Under the pieces are notes generated by a model. The model saw nothing but the letters and a program-made list of their open reading frames with translations. It was not told where the DNA came from and ran no database searches. The position numbers were made by a program, and so were the translations under genes. This document shows, one piece after another, positions 34,189 to 42,648 of a stretch of 64,000 nt of DNA. The stretch is from JANQFM01 sp035471925 (GTDB lineage: Bacteria; Acidobacteriota; UBA6911; RPQK01; DATIPO01): assembly GCA_035471925.1 (NCBI GenBank), contig DATIPO010000058.1, forward strand, positions 62,001-126,000, written 5' to 3'. How positions within the stretch are numbered: the stretch's first letter is position 1; each line of letters starts with the position of its first letter.

Positions 34189-35564
34189 ACCGGACGCGAC
34201 AGCAAGACTCCAGTGCGCCTGCCAAAAGACAAGGCTCGTCTGGCAGGAGACGGCTGGCGGATGCCCTGCTCGCCAAGGCACCCTTGGAGCCCGCCCAGCA
34301 AGCGTCTGCCACTTGGCGCTGGACCGTCTCCTCATCCGCCCTTCGGATGGGTGCGCTGCCCTTGGCAGCCTGCTGCCTGACGTTTTTCCTCGCGGTCGCG
34401 GCCGCTGCTCCCGGGTGGACGGGCTCGGCGGTTGCCGCGGCGGCCATCCAGGACGGCCAGGAGGCGCTGCGGATGCTGGAGTCCGGCCAATATGGACAAG
34501 CCGAAGAAGCCTTTCGCAGCCTGCAAGAGGAGGGCCGCCTCAAGAAGCAGTGGCTGGATCAAGCCGTGGAGGCCTCGCGCCAACTCAACCACTGGGAGCG
34601 GGTGGTCGAGCTCTACCGGGCCTTCCCGCTCGATATCCCTCAGCGCGTCGAACTCTACGAAGCTCTGTTGCGGGCGGGACGCCAAGAAGAAGCCCGCCAG
34701 GAACTGCTGGCCTTGCGCCGCGAACGTCCCGGCGAGGAGCGCTTCGTCCACTTGCTGGCCTTCCTCCATCTGAACCGGGGGCAGACTGAGGAAGCCTCCC
34801 AGGTCTATGCAGAGTTTCTGCAGGACCATCCACAGGCCTATGAGAGCCACGTCAACCGGGCTCTGGTGCTCTTCAGCATGCAGCGCACCGACGAAGCCAT
34901 CGGACACCTCAAGACAGCCTTCGACGAAGGAGGAGAAGAGGCCAACCTGCACTTCTACCAGCAACTGGCCCGCAACATGAAGGGGATGAGCGAAGCTCAG
35001 TTGGCCCAACTCGGCGACGACGTCCGCCAAGCCGCGGGACTGCCCGGGCTGGGCGTCCGCGGACACCTGCTGCTGGGACGCGAGTTCAGCCGCCTCAACC
35101 GCTATCCTCCCGCCATCGAAGGCTACGGCCGCTACCTTGAGGCCCATCCTCAGGATGACCAGGTACGCTACGATCTGGCTCGTCTCTACTTTCTGCAGGG
35201 AGACAGCCAGCAGGCCCGCGCCACTTTGGATCCTCTCATCGACAGCCAGGGAACAGACGGAGACCGGGCCCGCCTCTTCGCCGCCGAACTGGCGGTCAAG
35301 GAAGAGGACTATGAAGCCGCTTCCGGCTACCTCGGCTCCCTGCCCTCTGCATATCACGACCAAGGGCTGTATCGATATCTGTCGGCCCGGGTCGCCCTCC
35401 AACAAGGCGACACCGAAAAGGCCTGCTCGCTGTTGGAATCGGTGGTGGAAAAGCACCCCGAGATTGAAGAGGCCTTTTTCCATCTGGGCCAGCTCTACCT
35501 GCGACAGGGACGCCGTGAAGAAGGTCGGCGCCTGCTGCAGCAGTTTCAACGCCGCAAACCCTGA
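34185..35564 (+). CDS. Membrane-associated TPR protein, third gene of cytochrome operon
   Basis: The protein is 459 aa, with ATG overlapping the previous stop (ATGA). The longer open frame upstream lies inside the preceding gene and is not used. A basic cytoplasmic N-terminus of about 50 residues precedes one hydrophobic segment (about 55-75) that could be a membrane anchor or a late signal sequence. TPRs fill the rest (AEEAFRSLQEEGRLKKQW, EASQVYAEFLQDHPQAY, PAIEGYGRYLEAHPQDDQ, CSLLESVVEKHPEIEEAF). It presumably works with the PpiC-TPR protein and the cytochrome. No enzyme domain is visible. Confidence 0.85.
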   Translation: MNRTRQQDSSAPAKRQGSSGRRRLADALLAKAPLEPAQQASATWRWTVSSSALRMGALPLAACCLTFFLAVAAAAPGWTGSAVAAAAIQDGQEALRMLESGQYGQAEEAFRSLQEEGRLKKQWLDQAVEASRQLNHWERVVELYRAFPLDIPQRVELYEALLRAGRQEEARQELLALRRERPGEERFVHLLAFLHLNRGQTEEASQVYAEFLQDHPQAYESHVNRALVLFSMQRTDEAIGHLKTAFDEGGEEANLHFYQQLARNMKGMSEAQLAQLGDDVRQAAGLPGLGVRGHLLLGREFSRLNRYPPAIEGYGRYLEAHPQDDQVRYDLARLYFLQGDSQQARATLDPLIDSQGTDGDRARLFAAELAVKEEDYEAASGYLGSLPSAYHDQGLYRYLSARVALQQGDTEKACSLLESVVEKHPEIEEAFFHLGQLYLRQGRREEGRRLLQQFQRRKP

Positions 35565-35568
35565 CTCC

Positions 35569-35770
35569 TTCTCGCTGACTCAAGGACTTCCATGTGCCCT
35601 GGGCCGGCAATGAGGACGCACGGCTGCAATTCCGCGCCGAGTTCTTCAACCTCACCAACCGGGTCAACTTGCAGCAAACGGACCGATCTTTCACCTCGCC
35701 GTTCTTCGGACGATTGACGTCCGCCTTCGACGCACGTGAAATCCAGTTCGCGCTCAAGTTCATCTTCTAG
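35569..35770 (+). pseudogene. Relic of a TonB-dependent receptor 3' end
   Basis: This 202-base stretch is nearly identical to the last 201 bases of the intact receptor gene (39519-39719). It begins TTCTCGCTG in both. A one-base insertion near 35578 (CTGACTCAAG against CTGTTCAAG) breaks the frame. The remaining 61 codons read DFHVPWAGNEDARLQFRAEF and end in the family's C-terminal beta-strand ALKFIF plus stop. There is no start codon, promoter or ribosome site, and the match begins four bases after the preceding stop. It is therefore a truncated duplicate or deletion scar. Confidence 0.85.
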
Positions 35771-36383
35771 GAGCAATGGAACCCGGGCCCGTCGAGGCGT
35801 CCCGCTTCGGCGGGCCCGTTCCAGCTCCGATCAAGCGGTGTGCGGCCTCCAGCCCGCCCCCTGCTCTATTTGCCCTAGCACATCAAAGAGATGCCGGTAG
35901 AGGGCTGGGGCCGCGCCAAGCGTTTGATGCGAATGACAAGTTTCACTGCTTCGCCTCTTTTCCATTAAAGGCCTGGCGTTTGATCTTCCAGCCGCACCGG
36001 TTGACTTAAGCCCTTCGGTTTTTTGAACTTAGCTCCATCCCGATCATCCATTTTTTTGGAGGAACTCAGAGGCATTGATCGCCGCCGCTAACCGGGCTGT
36101 GGCGTGTAACCCCCGTATTCCCGGCCTTCAAGTACCGAAAAGCCAGGAAATGGTTTACACCTGGAATGCGAATTGCTAGAGTAAGGCCACCGTTAAGCTA
36201 GGGTAAATAGAGCATGGGCGTACTAGGCGCCTTGCTCGCAACTTTCGCTAGGGTTGCTTTGGACGTTCTTGGGGGGCATTCGAGGATTCGGGAGAGCGGT
36301 TGCCTCAACCGCCTCAATCGAAGTTTGTCCACCCCGGGACTCCTGCCCCGCCTCAATCGTTTCATTCACAATCGGGAGGTTAG
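35771..36383. other. Long leader region upstream of the TonB receptor
   Basis: These 613 bases contain no credible gene. The first 50 bases form GC-rich inverted segments (GGGCCCG/CGGGCCC) that look like a decayed copy of the receptor terminator. The rest is more AT-rich than the surroundings and holds a possible promoter at 36154-36182. The ribosome site GGGAGG lies just before the receptor ATG. Confidence 0.6.
36154..36182 (+). promoter_or_regulatory. Possible promoter of the TonB receptor
   Basis: TTTACA and TAGAGT are separated by exactly 17 bases. This would give a 5' leader of about 195 bases. The -10 match is moderate, so the assignment is tentative. Confidence 0.35.
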
Positions 36384-39300
36384 ATGAAGAAGCTATCGCT
36401 ATTTCTTCTCTTCTTGTTTGTGGTGGGACTGTTCTCGGCAGCAGCCACAGCTCAGACTCCCTCGGGTACCGTAGACGGTACGGTCCGGGACGAGTCGGGT
36501 GCTGTGATTCCCGGTGCTGAGATTTTTCTCACCAACACAAGAACCAACGCCCAGCGCACCGCCATCACCAATGATGAGGGGCGCTTCCGCATCAGCAACG
36601 TGTCCGCCGGCGACTATCACTGCGAGGCCAAGCTGACCGGCTTTAAAACGGCCACCGCAGAGTTCAAGCTGGACGTAGCCGGGCTTCAGACACTCAACTT
36701 CAGCCTTCAGGTGGGCGATATCTCCGAGACCGTCGAGGTCTCCAGCGCCGTGCAGAAGGTCAACACTGAGGAAGGCACGCTTTCCAGCGTGGTCAGCGGC
36801 CGCCAGGTGGAAGACCTTCCGCTCAACGGACGCAACGTCTTCCAGTTGGCCTTGCTGCAGCCGGGCGTCACCGCCGGAATCAACGACGGCATCGGCGGCC
36901 AGTCGGGCATCAACGCCAGCGGAAACCGCACGCGCGGAAACAATTTCTCGCTGGACGGCGTGTCCAACAACGACCCCATCACGGGCGGCGCGACCTCGGT
37001 CACGCCCAACCTCGACTCGGTTCAGGAATTCCGCATCCAGAACAACAACTTCTCGGCCGAGTTCGGACGCAACAACGGCGCGGTGATCAACGTCATCACC
37101 AAGTCGGGAACCAACGAGTTCCACGGCACCGCCTACTGGTTCCACCGCAACAACGCCCTGGACGCCCGCGAATTCTTCGACGGAGCCGACACGGCGCCCT
37201 TGCGCATGCACCAGGCCGGTTTCACCATTGGCGGACCGGTCGTCAAGGACAAGACCTTCTTCTTCTGGAGCTATGAGGAAATCCGCACCTTCTCAGGCGA
37301 GTCGACACAGGCCCGCTTTGAGACGCCGGAACTGCGCCAACTGGTTCAGCAGCAGGCGCCCAATTCCCTGGCCGCCCAGTTCTTCCAGTCCTTTCCTGGG
37401 CCGACGCCCACCTCGGGCTTCGCCGATGTCGGATCCATCTCCGGCCAGTTCCAGGCCGCCGGTCCTCCCGACGGAATCAATGACACCGGTATCGCCACTT
37501 TCTTCGTGCCCACCAATGGCACGAGCCGCCAGTACAACGTCCGCCTCGATCACGAGCTGACGGACAACAACAAGCTGTTCTTCCGCTACCTGTGGCAGGA
37601 TTCCGGAACGCCTTCCAACAACGTCCGCTCGCCGGAACTGGGAAGCGACTTCGACGGACATTTCGCCAACGGCGTGATCTCCGACACCCACATCTTCTCG
37701 CCCACGGTGGTCAACGAAGTGCGCTTCGGCTACAACCGCACGCGCACCGACTTCGCGACGGCGCGCTTTGACATCACTGACTTCAACATCTTCAATTTTG
37801 CGGGCAGTGACGGCATCAGCGGCTTCGGCGCCTACGGAGGACTGCCTCAGTTCTTCACCGCCGAGGAATACCACTTGGTCGACGTGGTTTCGCTCAACCT
37901 GGGCGATCACGGCATCAAGACCGGTTTCGAATACCGTTGGAACCAGGACGACAGCGACTTCCAGTTCCTGACCCGCGGCTATGTCACCTTCGACGGCGTC
38001 TTCGACTTCATTTCGGGACTGCCTTCCGAGGTTTCGGCCCGCGTCGATCCCCGGGTGCAGGGCCAACTGCCCCTGGTTGGAACGCCTGAGAACTTCCGCC
38101 AGAGCGAATGGGCCTGGTTCATCCAGGACGACTGGAAAGTGTCCGACCGCCTGACCCTCAACCTTGGCCTGCGTTACGACAACTACGGCCAGGTGACTGA
38201 GGAACAGGGCCGTCTGGCCAACATCATCCTGGGTCCGGGCGCTGACGTGCAGGAACGCATCTTCAACGCCGTGGCCGGCCAAGTCGGCCCTGACGGGATC
38301 TTCGAGAAGGACAACAACAACTTCGCCCCGCGTTTGGGATTCGCCTACGACCTCTTCGGCGACGGCAAGACCTCGCTGCGCGGCGGATTCGGCGCTGCCT
38401 ACGACCGCTTGTTCCTCAATGTCAGCGGCAATATCCGCTTCAACCCGCCCTTCTCGGCCAACCTGGGCCTATATCCTGAGCGACTGGCCGGCAACGGAAT
38501 CTCGGCCCAGGAATGGGCGGAGTTCCTGTCCAGCTCGGTTCAGGTGCCCTTCCAGTTGCCCACGGGCGTGACGGGAGCGGGATTCAACGCGGTAGGCGGC
38601 CCCTTGCTGGGCGTCACCTTCCCGGGTTCGACCGACACCATCACCCAAGGCGGACGCATCACCCTGCGCTCGCCCGATCCCTCGCTGCGCACCTCCTACT
38701 CGATGAACTGGTTCCTGGGACTCCAGCGCGAGCTGCCCAACGACATGCTCCTCGAGTTCAACTACACCGGCAACGCCGGACGCAAGCTGGGATTCATTGA
38801 CCACTACAACCGCTACGACGGAGCTCGTTTTGGCGCGCCCAATCCCTTCAGCGGAGTGAACACGGTCTTCATCAACGACCTGATCTCGTCTGAGAACCTG
38901 CGCACCAACAACATCAACAGCAACTATCACGGCGGCAACGTGTCGATCCAGAAGCGCTTTAGTGACGGACTGGCCTTCCAGAGCGCCTTCACCTTCGGAA
39001 AGGCCATCGACTACGGTTCGGACAACTTCTCGTCCAACGCCGGGTCGATCTTCACGGTCTCGCCCACCAACTTCTTCTTGGAGAAGGGCTTGGCCGCGTT
39101 CGATATCCGCAAGCGCTGGGTCAGCAACGTGATCTACGAACTGCCCTTCATGAGAGACCGGGGCGGATTCGTGGGCAACGCTTTGGGCGGCTGGCAGGTG
39201 CAGGCCATCCTGACTTTCCAGGACGGCAGCCCCTACACGCCCCAAGCCTTCTCGTCGCTGCACGACTACAACGGAGACTTCCGCAGCAACGAGCGGCCTG

Positions 39301-39719
39301 ATGCTCCGGCTAACGGAACCGAAGCGTTCAACGGCCTCGACGTCCACGACTACGTCAACGGCGTCTTCGGAGCCAGCAACCAGCGGGCTTTGTTCAACCC
39401 CAACGGCGTTCCCTGCAACCGCGACGGCGTGTCTACTACCCGCGTAGGCTGCACGACGCCCGGACTGGGCACTCTGGGCCGTTCCAACTTCATCGGACCG
39501 GGATTCAAGAACATCGACTTCTCGCTGTTCAAGGACTTCCATGTGCCCTGGGCCGGCAATGAAGACGCACGGCTGCAATTCCGCGCCGAGTTCTTCAATA
39601 TCACCAACCGGGTCAACCTGACCCAGCCCAGCCGCAGCTTCACCTCGAGCTTCTTCGGAAAATCGACGGGAGCTTTCGACTCACGTGAGATTCAGTTCGC
39701 ACTGAAGTTCATTTTCTAG
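36384..39719 (+). CDS. Oar-like TonB-dependent outer-membrane receptor
   Basis: The protein is 1111 aa. A signal peptide (MKKLSLFLLFLFVVGLFSAA) is followed by a CarboxypepD_reg domain at about 27-110 (GTVDGTVRDESGAVIPGAEI, TNDEGRFRISNV, LTGFKTATAEF). Next is a plug domain (VSGRQVEDLPLNGRNVFQLALLQPGV, then FSLDGVSNNDP and NGAVINVITKSGTN). A large beta-barrel ends in ALKFIF with a terminal aromatic, as expected for outer-membrane insertion. Family members import large substrates or display adhesins, and the ligand here is unknown. No obvious TonB box was identified. GGGAGG precedes the ATG and a strong terminator follows. Confidence 0.94.
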   Translation: MKKLSLFLLFLFVVGLFSAAATAQTPSGTVDGTVRDESGAVIPGAEIFLTNTRTNAQRTAITNDEGRFRISNVSAGDYHCEAKLTGFKTATAEFKLDVAGLQTLNFSLQVGDISETVEVSSAVQKVNTEEGTLSSVVSGRQVEDLPLNGRNVFQLALLQPGVTAGINDGIGGQSGINASGNRTRGNNFSLDGVSNNDPITGGATSVTPNLDSVQEFRIQNNNFSAEFGRNNGAVINVITKSGTNEFHGTAYWFHRNNALDAREFFDGADTAPLRMHQAGFTIGGPVVKDKTFFFWSYEEIRTFSGESTQARFETPELRQLVQQQAPNSLAAQFFQSFPGPTPTSGFADVGSISGQFQAAGPPDGINDTGIATFFVPTNGTSRQYNVRLDHELTDNNKLFFRYLWQDSGTPSNNVRSPELGSDFDGHFANGVISDTHIFSPTVVNEVRFGYNRTRTDFATARFDITDFNIFNFAGSDGISGFGAYGGLPQFFTAEEYHLVDVVSLNLGDHGIKTGFEYRWNQDDSDFQFLTRGYVTFDGVFDFISGLPSEVSARVDPRVQGQLPLVGTPENFRQSEWAWFIQDDWKVSDRLTLNLGLRYDNYGQVTEEQGRLANIILGPGADVQERIFNAVAGQVGPDGIFEKDNNNFAPRLGFAYDLFGDGKTSLRGGFGAAYDRLFLNVSGNIRFNPPFSANLGLYPERLAGNGISAQEWAEFLSSSVQVPFQLPTGVTGAGFNAVGGPLLGVTFPGSTDTITQGGRITLRSPDPSLRTSYSMNWFLGLQRELPNDMLLEFNYTGNAGRKLGFIDHYNRYDGARFGAPNPFSGVNTVFINDLISSENLRTNNINSNYHGGNVSIQKRFSDGLAFQSAFTFGKAIDYGSDNFSSNAGSIFTVSPTNFFLEKGLAAFDIRKRWVSNVIYELPFMRDRGGFVGNALGGWQVQAILTFQDGSPYTPQAFSSLHDYNGDFRSNERPDAPANGTEAFNGLDVHDYVNGVFGASNQRALFNPNGVPCNRDGVSTTRVGCTTPGLGTLGRSNFIGPGFKNIDFSLFKDFHVPWAGNEDARLQFRAEFFNITNRVNLTQPSRSFTSSFFGKSTGAFDSREIQFALKFIF

Positions 39720-39742
39720 GTCCCGGAGAACCCATCTCCATG

Positions 39743-39782
39743 GGCCCGTCCCGGCGGCCAAAAAGCCGGGACGGGCCTTTTT
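39743..39782 (+). terminator. Rho-independent terminator of the TonB receptor gene
   Basis: A perfect 13-base stem GGCCCGTCCCGGC/GCCGGGACGGGCC (39743-39755 and 39765-39777) with a nine-base loop is followed by TTTTT. It lies 24 bases after the receptor stop. Confidence 0.9.
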
Positions 39783-39818
39783 GATTTCGGCCCCAGGAAA
39801 AAGATGAACTTCGCCCGG

Positions 39819-39851
39819 GTCCCGCTCGTCTCAATATTGTCAACTCGGGAC
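39819..39851 (+). promoter_or_regulatory. Composite dyad upstream of the RAM-only gene
   Basis: Arms GTCCCG (39819-39824) and CGGGAC (39846-39851) flank a central CAATATTG palindrome (39832-39839). The dyad ends five bases before ATG 39857. The adjacent Lrp gene also has CAATAT and CGGGACA just before its start, so both may carry a site for an Lrp-type regulator. Confidence 0.35.
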
Positions 39852-39856
39852 AGTTC

Positions 39857-40198
39857 ATGACCTACGCGAAATCATCGGCGGTTCTGGTGGGACTCCCCTC
39901 AAAGGGCGAGGCGGATCCCTCCCCCAAGCACGGCTTCTCGGCCTTCGTGTTCGTCTACACCCGCCCCCAGGCCGAGGAATCAGAACTCGTTGACCGGCTG
40001 TCAAGCCTGGGCCAAGTGGAAGAGATCCATCTGGTCGACCAGGACGACTGCCTGCTTCTCAAAGTGGCGGCCCGCGACCGTCAGGGACTGGCCCGCTTCC
40101 TGCAGGAAGTGACCAGCAGTTGTCCCGGCGTCGAACGGACGCGGACGATCAGCATCCTGCGCACCCTCAAGAGCCGGCCCCGCCTTGTCATCGCTTGA
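39857..40198 (+). CDS. Stand-alone RAM (AsnC ligand-binding) domain protein
   Basis: The protein is 113 aa. After a short N-terminal tail of about 27 residues it consists only of the Lrp/AsnC effector (RAM) domain: FSAFVFVYTRPQAEESELV, LGQVEEIHLVDQDDCLLLKV, ARFLQEVTSSCPGVERTRTI. The helix-turn-helix is absent. RAM domains bind amino acids or other ligands and oligomerise. A HTH-less form could modify the assembly of the full-length Lrp encoded 162 bases downstream, whose matching block reads VQEVHMVDGEDCYLVKV. No strong ribosome site is visible before the ATG. Confidence 0.85.
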   Translation: MTYAKSSAVLVGLPSKGEADPSPKHGFSAFVFVYTRPQAEESELVDRLSSLGQVEEIHLVDQDDCLLLKVAARDRQGLARFLQEVTSSCPGVERTRTISILRTLKSRPRLVIA

Positions 40199-40322
40199 AC
40201 CGTCCCTGTTCCGTGTCATCGAGAACGCTCTCCGTTCCTTTTGAAGATCACATCGGAACCAGATCCATTCGTCTGAATTCTGGCCCTGGGGAAGAAAATC
40301 GGACGCCCGAAGTGATTCGCTC

Positions 40323-40351
40323 TTGACAATTCGTCCGAAAGCAACCAATAT
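40323..40351 (+). promoter_or_regulatory. Promoter of the Lrp-family gene
   Basis: TTGACA (40323-40328) matches the -35 consensus exactly and CAATAT follows after 17 bases. The -10 ends nine bases before ATG 40361, so the message would have almost no leader and no ribosome site. Confidence 0.45.
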
Positions 40352-40360
40352 CGGGACACA

Positions 40361-40840
40361 ATGCTCGATGACATCAGCGTACGCATCCTCAATATCATTC
40401 AGCAGAATGCCCGGACGTCCAACGCCGAGATCGCCAGGCGGGTGGGGATGGCTCCTTCGGCCATCTTCGAACGCATCCGCAAGCTGGAATCGCAAGGCGT
40501 TATTCAAGGCTACGCGGCCAACCTCGACCCCCAGGTTTTGGGGCTGGAACTGGTGGCCTACGTCTTTGTCTCCACGGACGAGCGGGACGAAACCATCGAT
40601 ACCGGAAAGGAACTGAGCGGCATTCCGGAGGTCCAGGAAGTCCACATGGTGGACGGTGAGGACTGCTACCTGGTCAAGGTCAGAGCCGCTGACACGGTGT
40701 CCCTGGCCGATCTGATCCGCAAACGCATCCGCACCATCGCGACCGTGCGCTCGACACGCACCACCATCGTCCTCAAGACGCTCAAGGAATCGGTGGAACT
40801 CCCCTTGCAGCCGGTCCTCAAGAAGGCCGCCGGAGAATGA
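40361..40840 (+). CDS. Lrp/AsnC-family transcriptional regulator
   Basis: The protein is 159 aa, the standard size. The N-terminal winged helix (about 1-60) reads DDISVRILNIIQQNARTSNA, then EIARRVGMAPSAIFERIRKLESQGVI, the classic AsnC-type HTH. Residues about 65-145 form the RAM effector domain (LELVAYVFVS, VQEVHMVDGEDCYLVKVRA). It should regulate genes in response to an amino acid as a dimer or octamer. It lies next to the HTH-less RAM gene, from which it may have been duplicated. Confidence 0.94.
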   Translation: MLDDISVRILNIIQQNARTSNAEIARRVGMAPSAIFERIRKLESQGVIQGYAANLDPQVLGLELVAYVFVSTDERDETIDTGKELSGIPEVQEVHMVDGEDCYLVKVRAADTVSLADLIRKRIRTIATVRSTRTTIVLKTLKESVELPLQPVLKKAAGE

Positions 40841-40921
40841 GGGGGAGCGCGGCTCTTCCGCCGCCGGAATATGTCCGCTAGCCAGGCGGAAGCTGAGGCG
40901 GCATCGCCCCTTGGAGGCGCC

Positions 40922-42586
40922 ATGCTTGTTTTGATGCTCATGCTGGCCTTGACGCCCCTCGAGGACACGCGCGACTATCAGAAGTGGCTTGAGCAAGACG
41001 TCCCCTACATCATCTCCCAGCGCGAGAAAAAGGAATTCGCCTCCCTGGAATCCGACCAGCAGCGCGAGCGCTTCATCGAGCGGTTCTGGAAGCGCCGGGA
41101 TCCTGATCCTTCCACGGTGATCAATGAGTTCCGCGAGGAACATTTCCGGCGCATCGAATACGCCAACCGACGTTTCGACCGCGAGGGGAAGCCGGGCTGG
41201 AGAACGGCCCGGGGACGCGCCTATATCATCCACGGCCCGCCTGACAACGTCTCCTACTATTACGGCAGCCAGCAGAGAGTTGTGGTGCGCAACCCCACCG
41301 ACATCCTCAACCAGACCGGTACCGCTCAGCCCATCATCGACGTCGAATTCCCCACACCCGACAGCGAGACCTGGATCTACCGCTATCTGCCTTCGGCCAC
41401 CAGCTACCGCAGCAATTTCACGGTAATCTTCGCCCGCATGGATCCCAGCGAACTTTACACCATGCAGAAGATCATCGCTACGGTGGGCAACGACGACGAT
41501 CTCAACCGCCGCCGACGCCGCGATCTGGCCATCAAGCGCTTCATTCAAAACCGCGACTACATGCGCAACGACTACCACGTGGTGTATGCCGGCGAGCCCC
41601 TTTTCAGCGACCTCTCCGACTTTCTCATCAACGTCTTCGATCCCTACATGAGCGGGCGCATCGACCGATTCGACATCATTCGGGCCCAGGCTGACCTCGA
41701 CCTCCCCTCGGGGGAAGTCCTGGAGGAGCGCCAGAAGCGCCGGCGCCAGATGGAGGAGTTGGTGGAAAGCCGGCTTTATGTGGGCGTGCTGCCGGTGCAA
41801 GTGGGCTATGCCTATTTGCGCAGTTTCGGCGGCCACGTCAACATCCCTTTGCACGTCCAGATCGGCCTGGAGACGGATCCGCGGCCGTCAGAAGTCGATC
41901 TGCTGGCCGAACTGGTGGACGGTGAGGGGCAGGTGGCGGCCCAGTTCCAAGACCGCGTCCGCAGTCTCGACAAGGACGAAGCCTTGAGCCGTCAGGTTTC
42001 CTACCAGTCGCGCCTGGCCGCTCCGCCTGGGGCCTACCGCTTCAGGGTGGTGGTTTCCGACATCGAAAACAAGCTGATCGGAATCTGGGAAAAAGACATC
42101 GAGGTGCCGCGCCTCAAAGTGGAAGGATTCGAAGCCAGCGAACTGGTGCTGGTGGAAGAGGTCATCCACAGAGACGAGTTCCAGCGCCGGACCCACACCC
42201 GCAGCCGCCGCGACTGGATTCTCTACGGACGCCAGAATCCGCTGCGCTTGGACGACTGGATCTTCGTTCCCAGCGTCGACCAGCGCTTCCGCCGGCGCCA
42301 GAACCTGACCACGTTGGTGGAAGTCTACAACCCTTCCTTGGACTCCCAGGAGCGTCCTCAAGTGGCCCTCCAGGCCATTTGCCTCAAAGAGGGGCACCAA
42401 CCGGTTGCCGCCACCGAGATCAAGGAACTGAGCTACCTGACGGGCGACAACAGCGACATCATCGTCTACGCCCTCAGCTTTCCGCTCAAGAGCCTCGATC
42501 CGGGAGAATACGACGTCATGGTAGAGATCACCGACCAACCCACCGGCCGCTCCCTGCGCAAAACCGCGCCCTTCCGTATTTTCTGA
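40922..42586 (+). CDS. GWxTD domain protein 1
   Basis: The protein is 554 aa from ATG 40922, preferred because GGAGG precedes it and a signal sequence (MLVLMLMLALTPL) follows at once. An ATG 51 bases upstream is the alternative. The conserved GWxTD block has YQKWLEQDVPYIISQREKKEF, RFIERFWKRRDPDP, FREEHFRRIEYAN and GWRTARGRAYIIHGPPD at about 92-108. The defining Asp is Ala here. C-terminal parts are beta-rich and unlike known enzymes. GWxTD proteins are secreted, typical of Acidobacteriota, and of unknown function. Two more members follow within 6 kb. Confidence 0.85.
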   Translation: MLVLMLMLALTPLEDTRDYQKWLEQDVPYIISQREKKEFASLESDQQRERFIERFWKRRDPDPSTVINEFREEHFRRIEYANRRFDREGKPGWRTARGRAYIIHGPPDNVSYYYGSQQRVVVRNPTDILNQTGTAQPIIDVEFPTPDSETWIYRYLPSATSYRSNFTVIFARMDPSELYTMQKIIATVGNDDDLNRRRRRDLAIKRFIQNRDYMRNDYHVVYAGEPLFSDLSDFLINVFDPYMSGRIDRFDIIRAQADLDLPSGEVLEERQKRRRQMEELVESRLYVGVLPVQVGYAYLRSFGGHVNIPLHVQIGLETDPRPSEVDLLAELVDGEGQVAAQFQDRVRSLDKDEALSRQVSYQSRLAAPPGAYRFRVVVSDIENKLIGIWEKDIEVPRLKVEGFEASELVLVEEVIHRDEFQRRTHTRSRRDWILYGRQNPLRLDDWIFVPSVDQRFRRRQNLTTLVEVYNPSLDSQERPQVALQAICLKEGHQPVAATEIKELSYLTGDNSDIIVYALSFPLKSLDPGEYDVMVEITDQPTGRSLRKTAPFRIF

Positions 42587-42606
42587 TGGTGCAGCGCTGA
42601 AGAGAC

Positions 42607-42636
42607 GCTTCTCCTCCCGTTGGGGCGGGGAGAAGC
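42607..42636. terminator. Hairpin between convergent genes
   Basis: GCTTCTCC and GGAGAAGC arms with additional C/G pairs form a strong stem between the GWxTD-1 stop and the stop of the convergent sulfatase-like gene. No T-run is present on either strand. It may serve both genes as a factor-assisted terminator. Confidence 0.4.
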
Positions 42637-42648
42637 AAAACGGGCAGT

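Noticed and set aside
35776..36009. 77-codon frame downstream of the TonB receptor relic
   Set aside because: It starts inside a GC-rich hairpin region, has no ribosome site and no conserved features.
40001..41854. 617-codon antisense open frame over the Lrp and GWxTD-1 genes
   Set aside because: It spans three well-supported sense genes and two promoter regions and has no domain signature.
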